Part shown: positions 13,501 through 22,500 of the stretch, piece by piece
How the letters are laid out: each line of letters begins with the position of its first letter
How positions within the stretch are numbered: position 1 is the stretch's first letter
Source: Antedon mediterranea
Taxonomy: Eukaryota > Echinodermata > Crinoidea > Comatulida > Antedonidae
Length of the DNA stretch: 64,000 bases
Reading direction: 5' to 3'
Assembly: GCF_964355755.1 (NCBI RefSeq)
Contig: NC_092672.1
Span: 29,260,501 to 29,324,500, forward strand
Program-made: the position numbers and the translations under genes
Notes under the pieces: model-generated
Database searches by the model: none
What the model saw: the letters and a program-made list of their open reading frames with translations, nothing else
What the model was told of the DNA's origin: nothing

Positions 13501-16500
13501 TTAAACGCAATCTAACAAAAACACAGAATTAATACCACCATTTTTTATTAATAAAATTTATGAATTGAATAATTTAATTTATTTTTTTGTTTTGTGTTAT
13601 AAAATCAATATATTTAAGGATTATTTCAGTTTTTTGGGGGTTTTTATATTACATGGGATAGTTTGGGTAAATGTTAATTACATAAAGGTTTTTTATTATA
13701 ATAATAAATTTGATAGCTGGGTTTTCTTCTTGGTATAAATATATATTATATAATATATATTATTTGGAAGTATTACTATGATATTTAAATAGAACTTTGA
13801 GATCTTTAATATTATAACTTATTACAAATTTCATTTAAAATTAGTTTTTAAAAAATCAATATTCATGGTTTTAATAATTGGCTTTAAATGGGAATCTGCC
13901 TTAGTGATTATTTACTGTAGAAAAAAGTATTATTCTTGCCTAGATTATAGATGTGAAATCAATATAATATAGAACTATGTGCAGGCTCCTTCCCATTGTT
14001 TTTTTTCACAACATGTTGAGGCAAAACAAACAAAACAACATGAACAGCATATAATGAATGAACATAAATATTTTCTAAATGTCATAGATTACAGAGGGCG
14101 CTCAGACTTACTAAATGAGAACGCTTTTTTGCAAGCAGCTAGTTTGCTTAATGGTTAACGTTAATGAAAGCTGACACCCGGATTTTAAACTCATATGCCG
14201 TTTTTATTAGAGCTGAGTAGGTTGGCTATGTTGATAGTTATTTGGTAGATAAAGCTATCTTGCGATTCTTACATGAAAATAATTATGTTCATCCATTATT
14301 TATGATTTTTCCATAACATGTTGAGAAAAAAATAATGCGTGCAGACCACCTTCCTCTACTCCAAATCATCAATTAGTCTTGCTGTGCTGTGGAATATATA
14401 TTATATTTATGTTTTTCCTATAATGTTTATCTATACCGTCTTTTATATCATTTTCTTCATTTCTTTGGATTATGTCGATTTTTTTCATTTCAGATATCCT
14501 TTTTGATTCTTGTTCCTTATGAAAACAGACAAACTTTAAGAATTAACAATTTTGTGGACCTAAAAAAATTCTTTCCAAAATCTTTCAAATCAATATAGCA
14601 TTTTAGTTTAGTAAATACAATTGCACATTTGAAATTGATTGTTGTCCAATCCAAAATAAAAAGGCTGAAAAATATAAGCCACAGGACAACAATAGTACTT
14701 TGAAAATAATTAATATTATCAAATATCACAATATAAGTTTGGTATAAATATCAAGCAAAAATATATTGTCATCATTATTGAACCAACGATCTTTATTTTT
14801 TTCAAATTCTAGAAATTTTAAATTCAGATGAAATAAATACAAAAGGCAAGGACACAGGTTGCAATATTATAAAATTAGATTTTTAAATAAAATTGATTCC
14901 GAAAGATTCAGAAAAACCATTTATTTTCAAATTAAAGACATTAATAATACTGTAAATAAATATTAGAATTATGAATTATTTATTACCGTAATACGATAGG
15001 TGTGATGTAGTTTTGTATTTAATAATTTTTCTTCTGTTTTTATTTTTACTCAAGAAACCAAATAATTCAATTAATTTAAAAGATTGCATTGCAGAATACA
15101 AGTATGATCCATAAAACATGAACAATTACTATATAATAGGAAGTTTGTCTGTTTTCTTAGCATGTAGTACAATATCTGTCTTACATTTCAGCAACAATAT
15201 CATAGAAAAGACATCTTCACCCATCTTGGTATGTCGACAATTTCCATCGCTTCATTGCCAGTCCCAGAAAGCAACTCCCCCGCAGTTAGGAGAGTCTCTC
15301 TCCCTGTTCTGAACTTTTCCAGCAATTCGTCCCCTAAGGTTTGTACCGATAGCTCCTCAAACAATACGAAAAAACCAAAAAAAATCTAACAGCACCGGAT
15401 GTTCTCATGATAACATATCTTATCATTCGCAACTCGCCATATAGCACTTTAAATTTAAGAGATACTACGTAGCCGTGGGGAAAAATATCCTGGCTTCTTG
15501 TTGAAATGGCAGTGAGTTTTAGATCCTGGACAACGTACGGTAAATCTAGAACCATATATTAACTATATTTAAATTCTACTAAAGCTTGGTTCCCACTAGT
15601 ATGCATCATAAGGATATAAGATTAATACTGTACAAGTAATTTGACCAATCATGATGGGCGGTGACAGTGTTCAATTTTTCACTGCTCTTACGTCCCTGCG
15701 TTGTATTATTCTGAGAACCAAGCTTTATTTTTTTTAATAAAAGACAAAAAAATGCATTGAGAACAGGCTTTGAAAAGTTTCCCAATATTTTCTAAGTTGG
15801 AACATCTGACTAGATGAGCGAAGGACCAACAGAATTTAGGCCTAAAATAGACAAATTTTTATTCCATTGATGTCCAAATTTTCTTCATTGTGATTGGTCA
15901 GTATTTTTTATGTTAACAAAATTTTGTTAGATTTTATGTCCTAGGATTACACATACTCTATGCATCATGTAATACAACATCAAACTTTTCTTTAGAAATA
16001 ATTGTCACAGATCTAAAACTCAAGTCATTCTTCAGTTCCAACTAAATTTACGCTCTAAATATCTTCTGCAAAGTGCCCTCAATGCTTATACTTCCTACGG
16101 CTATGAATAGTTGCTTGGGATTGATTTTTCATATTAGTGCATCTGGTAGCTTAAAATCAATAATGAAATTTGACTTTTGCTATTATATCATCAAAAAGCA
16201 CATCTTGATATATTTATAAAATGTTGCTTTTTTTGTTAGTGTTGTCTGCTCTAAAGCATAATAAATAAAAAAATAATTTCACTTTTTACAGGCAAAATTG
16301 TGTTATTTTCAAAAACTTATATATGAATTAAAGACAATTTTTGCATGTGGTATGTTTAGTTACATACCTTGATCTTTCCAGGTACTTCAACTCTAGCCTA
16401 GAATATCCAGACTTTTGATGTCCAGTCTAAACATTATTGAAATATTTTAGACTTTAAAATCCAGACATAAAAACATGAAATACTGATTGCTGCTAATTAA

Positions 16501-19500
16501 ATTGAGATACAAAACATTGTCATGTTTTAATTTATTATGATGTTTTCATTACTGTTTTTGTACAAATTATGTTTTCTTTTGTTTTTCTATTCTTGATTTC
16601 ATTTTTCTTTAAATTCAAAGATTTGTTTTTTCCTGCACTTTCTCACAGCATGCGAACACTTTTTATTTTCCACTGCACAAAGTAGTCATATAGTTTAATA
16701 ATTTTGTATCATAGGCTGTTTTAGTTAATACTAAAGTATTGCGCTGGTTAAAATTTTATAAATGCCCAAATAGTTTTGAAATTATTTTATATTGGGGAAA
16801 ATGTATCTATGGCAAAGTTTGAGATTTAATATTTTGATAATGATATTTCTAAAATATTGTTTTTTTTTTAGAAATGTTGTTTATCCATGCATTTAAACTA
16901 CAGTTAATATTACATTCCATGTGAAAGTACCTTATTTGTTGGGTCTCTAAACCCATCATCCTTTTTACACAAATGTTACAATACCTGTTTTACCTCCTTG
17001 TATAAAATCTTGTTAACTAAAAAATGTTTATTTTGAAAAAAAAAAAAATTAATAAATTTTTTTAAAAAGTAGTGCGAACTTCTCAGTGTGAATTGCTCGG
17101 TATCCTACTGTGTAAATGGGTTTAATTAGCAGGTTTGTATTTTGGTGGACTAATATTTTAGAGCGATTCCTAATCAAACTAATGCACATATTTTCAATAA
17201 TTTTTTTCCATTTGGTAAAATTATAAACTAACTTCTAAATTTAAAAAAAAACAACTTTGCATGTGATTAGATTTTAGAAAACTTAATCGACTAATCTAAT
17301 ATGGGATAAACTTAATACAGAAGAAATAGTAAGTATGTAACATCGCGTAGATAATATATTCTTTGATTTTTAAAATGAATACATTTATTTAAATTGATTT
17401 AATGCTACTTGTATACATTTATTCTAATTTGCCAATAGCAAAGTAATGGAAAATGATTGTTAAAATGATTTAATTCATCTTTTGTAAAAAAATATTATGC
17501 TTAGAATTATATTACCAGAGATTGCATTTTTGTATTTTTATGCATTTTAATTGAAATTATGATATATTTTTTTTTGTAAAAATCTGCTAACAATATTCAT
17601 TCCTGTTGCATTGCTATGGCATAACTGACAACTGTTTTGATGATTTTTTAAAAAATAGTCCACTAACTCCCTATGTTGATAAGAATTATGAATTGAATTT
17701 TCAGGAAGTTAAGGATATTCGCCTTATAGAGCTGGAGGACAAGCTTCAGCTTTATATGGAAGAAGGTCTTCCAGAATTTCCGGCGTTGCTCTCATTCAAC
17801 CGGAAAAAAGAAGACATTTCAGGACTTTTAGAACTTGTAAGAAAATTGCAAAATTATCAATGTATTATTTTTTTACTCCTGATGAAAGCATTGATCGAAA
17901 CATCAATAAGCTCTTCAAAACTACGTACCAGAAAGTTTATTCTTCTCCGTAAAAAAAAACAAGATGAATAAAAAAACAATGAAAGCTGTTTAAAACTTCT
18001 TACGGTGTACCGCACTTTATATAAACAATAGACAGTGATTCCAATAGAACAGCAACAAGACCATTGTATCTGTTTAAAAGTATTTTAATATATAAAAATA
18101 TTTTTAATGCAAAATTTACAAACAAAAAGAACAAAAATTGACTTTTCGATACCGAAACGTTGTATTGAAAATATTTAGTAAACGTCTTAATTCATAATTT
18201 ATACAGAAATAATCTAAAATATGGACAACTAGGCGACCATGATGTGATGTCAACAGGACAGCGACTCTTAAAAATGTCTGGCACTATCTGTTTAATTTAG
18301 AATATAAAAATTATAACATAAACCTGATGAAGAACAATATAAATATATATAATATAAATATAATTTTTTTTTTACAATTCAAGTTGAAGGTGTCAATCTA
18401 GTTCTATCCATCTAGATAAAAAAAATTATATATATATCGCTATAGCAACAATAAAGTATAAAAATAAATTTGTATTCTCCAATGAGGGCATAAAAGGATT
18501 TGCGGCAATTGACAAATTATTTCAGATTACAGAATCTCATTTGAGATCAATGACACTTCTCGATTTGGCTCAACTGTGGCTATTCTAATTGACACGCATC
18601 ATTAACTTTTAGATGCATTACTTTAGCTCGTTGAGAAGAGCCTGACTGAGCGTGTCTACGTTTTATAGAGTAATTTGTTGATATTCTTTTGTTTATCTTA
18701 TCTGTAACTTTAAATAATATAAGTGTATCGCTTGTATGAATTAGCTAGCTAGTATTAAATTTAAACAACCTTTCAAGAAAAGTATGTGCTTATTCTTTCT
18801 GCGTTTTTTTTTTTGGCGGACATCTTTAAGATTCTCAATTTCAAAATTTCTAAATTTCAGGAGGAGAGTTGGAAAGAGATTTATAGTGGAGATCCAACAG
18901 CGTTAACCAAACAACAAAGAGACCAACAAGAAGCCATGTGGGAAATTATATTTACCGAAGCATCGTACCTTAAGAAATTGAACATTATTGTTGATGTAAG
19001 TGTTGTCTGTAACGTCCTTCATGAATTTCGTCTCACAATCATAGAAAAATATGAATATTCTGAACGATGCAGGTAGTGTGTGCATAAACGTGTCTAAAAC
19101 TTAAGGTTTCTAAAGCTCTGTGTACAAACTAGTTTATTTTTTAATTTTTTTTTTTTTTACCATATTTAATGAGGGTGATCCATCCAGCAATTGCTGATCA
19201 TTAGGGACCCTCAGAGGTTCACAACACAAACATTATACACAAGATGCTCTATATAAACAAAGTCTTATTACAAGTCTTTGGGAGTGGAGTTGTAATTTTG
19301 TCCTTAGAAAAAATCCTGACATGTGACGTGACTTGAACCCAGGACGCTTGGAGTGGTAGTCAAGCATCATATCCACCAAGCCACAACTCCACTCAAAGTT
19401 TGACAAAAAAGGTGTGATGTGCCCAAATATGGTAGTTATATATATCATCGTGTCCATATATGGGCACATCACATTGTTTTTTCACATAAAGTTTGATAGT

Positions 19501-22500
19501 GTAGAAACGAGCTTAAGGGACATGTATGTTTCACCTAGAACAATTATATTCATTAACCATATCTTAAATTTTAAATAACTGAAAATATGAAATTTAATTA
19601 AAACATAATTGTCTTTTTTTTTTAACTTTTAGCTTTTTTTATCAGTTCTTCTAAATGTACAACAGCATTTAATTTTGTGCGAGGTAAGTTCATCTTTTAA
19701 TTGGTTTTTTATTTCTTGTTATTTTATTATAAATGAACCATCATACAGTACACCCATAACTTTATTTTCACAATGGTTAGAGTATTTTGAGATTACAAAA
19801 CTCTCCTTTTTTCATTAAATTTTGTATTTAAATGCGTTAAATTTCTTTAACTTTGAGATTTCAATGTTGTTTTATTTTCTTAGATCGATTCAGAGAAGTT
19901 ATTCAGTAATATACGAGATATTCAGGATTTGCATATTAAATTTTACAAAGAGTGTCTGCATGATGTACTCCTAAATGCCAGAACAGCAAAAAGTCTTCTC
20001 TCCCCCGTTGACATTGCCAAAGCCTTTGAAACAGTAAGGATTGCATTCCAAATCTGACTTTCCTGTATCTTCCATATGAGAGATTAAATAGCACCCCTCT
20101 GTATTCTGTTAACATTAATTTTAAGTAGTGAGCTCTTTCCGAATTCAGTTTTTCCTGTTTTTTTTTTTTTTATATTATATTTCACTCAGTTTTTGAGTGC
20201 TTTCATTCCTCACTGCTATTACTGACATTTTTTCTGAAATAATAAATAATGTTTTCATTCTATTCATAGTTCCAGGAACGCTTTTACCCATATAATAAAT
20301 TTTGCAGAGAAGAAGAAAAATGTTTGCACTATCACAGGGAAAAACAAAAAGAGAATGATGCATTTAAACTGTTTGTAGACGTAAGTAATTCACATTGAAA
20401 TCAGCAGAAAAACAAATATTAAGAACAATTTGCAATAGACAAACGGGTCAGTAATAAACAAGAATATTTTTTTTAAAAAACGCTGCTCGCTTATTGTTAT
20501 TGCTGAGGTCAAGTCTGGGGGTCACTTCATCAAGCCTAGATACTTCAAGTATCCTATTACAAACAAAAACTTCAATGGACTGTGACAGTGAATTATAGTA
20601 ATATCATGGGACTCACAAATACCAGAAATGCTTTGGGATTTGTCATTAGACTCTTTTCCCAGCCGTTTTTTGGATTCGACAGGTGGTACCTATAAATTAT
20701 AGTCGAGTTTCCATTTTAACAAAAAATGTCAAAGTGTAGTACTATACTGCTGCTTGATTTCATCTAATGAATGAGTCATCTCGTGTGACGTAGCGGGCTA
20801 GAGCAGCAGCGTGAAAATATATAATCTATGTTATTCCTTTTGACCATTTACACAACGCGGAGTGGAGTTGTGGTTTCCACAGGATAGATACAGATTTTAT
20901 GTGGGGCAAGTGCACATTTTTCCGCTTAACGTTGCCGCTTGTCTGTGTAAATTGGCCTTACGGCAGTGCGTGTCCTTTTTAGGAATGTCCCTTGAATAGG
21001 TGTGGCTGTATTGTTTAAGCATTTATTGCACCTTGCTTATATCACAGGAAAGTTTCATATAAATTGGGATGTGCCCTGAATAAAGGGTTAGTCGTTGTGT
21101 TAAATTATACCGTTTATTTTCCTTCATTGGTTTCACAGAAAACTTTACCCTAAACACTGTAATAGAGTAGACAATATTCATATCTGCTTGTAGCCATTAG
21201 CAACTTGTTTTTGTTTTTTCACAGTGGTGTGAACAGCATACAAAAAGCGAGAGGCGGTCCTTGGCTGAGTTACTTGTATCACCTATGCAAAGGTTAACAA
21301 AGTATCCACTGTTGTTAGGTGCTGTCGGCAAGAAGGAAGAGGACCAAGATGTGCAGGATCTGGTGAAGCAAAGGGTAAAAATGATTTGATGATTAACAAG
21401 ATTTGATGATTTATAAAGATTTGAAGATTAGAAAAGATTTGATGATTAGAAATGATACTGATACTGTATGTGATACTTAATTGCCTTGGAAAATTTAGTT
21501 TAATAAATTTTCGTCATCTTCTCATAATACATATGATATTAAACAACATTTTATTCTCAAGGAGACAGAAGTAGGTTCGTTCATCCGATCTGTAAACCAT
21601 GAAGTCCGCAAGGATCACGAGTTAGAACGTCTTGAAGAAGTCGCCTCAAGAATCGAGTCATGCGATATCGTTGACTCATGCAATACTGATGAGTTGACTC
21701 AGGTAACATATGCAAATTAACAGGCATTAAACAAAATCTAAACCGCTTGGTAATATACTGAATATTATATGTCTACTAATTAATAACAATAAAGATGAGG
21801 AAACCTGTGAAAATGAGAAAAAGTAACCCCAATTGAGATTTGAATCCGGAACCTTTAATCCTTTAATCCTAACCATTAAACCACTGGGGCTTTCATGATA
21901 TTTTTCAAACTTGATTGGATAGCGACTCTTTAACACCCTTAGTATGGTACGGCAAAACAGCACTAGTAATTGGATTGGAATTAATCTCAGACCGAAGGAA
22001 CTTAATTTATCGCAGAAATGGATTTGAAGATGGTACTAAAAATGCATGCATCTGCACAAATTTGTAACAATTTTAACCAATAGGAAGTGTATTTGGGCAC
22101 TATTTGATTACTATGATTGGTCAGTTTAACAGAGCAATACACATGCATATGCTGTAGTACTAAATTGGGACATCTTGTAACAACAAAAAACGTGGCCTCT
22201 AGTCGGTGTGTTTTTCTCAACATTTCACAAGGGACCCATGTGAAATCTCTGGAGATTTTCCACACAATTGTTTTCACACTATGCAAGCTTGGTTACAATG
22301 TGTCAATTTTTTTTAGTTGATGTTTTCAATATGCCTAGTAGAAAACAGGCTTAATTAGGTAAATCACGGCTAGTTTACTTTTATATCACATAATAAATTG
22401 TGAATATATTTCATACATAGAGATCAGGCTAAAGTAAATATCATAATAGCATATTTCTTTATCTTATGTAGTTGTTGGCGCTGAAAGCCTTAAATCTGAA

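Noticed and set aside
21765-21905. Possible functional tRNA gene
   Set aside because: A- and B-box-like words are present, but the cloverleaf is broken and the tail is SINE-like, so it is called a SINE fragment.
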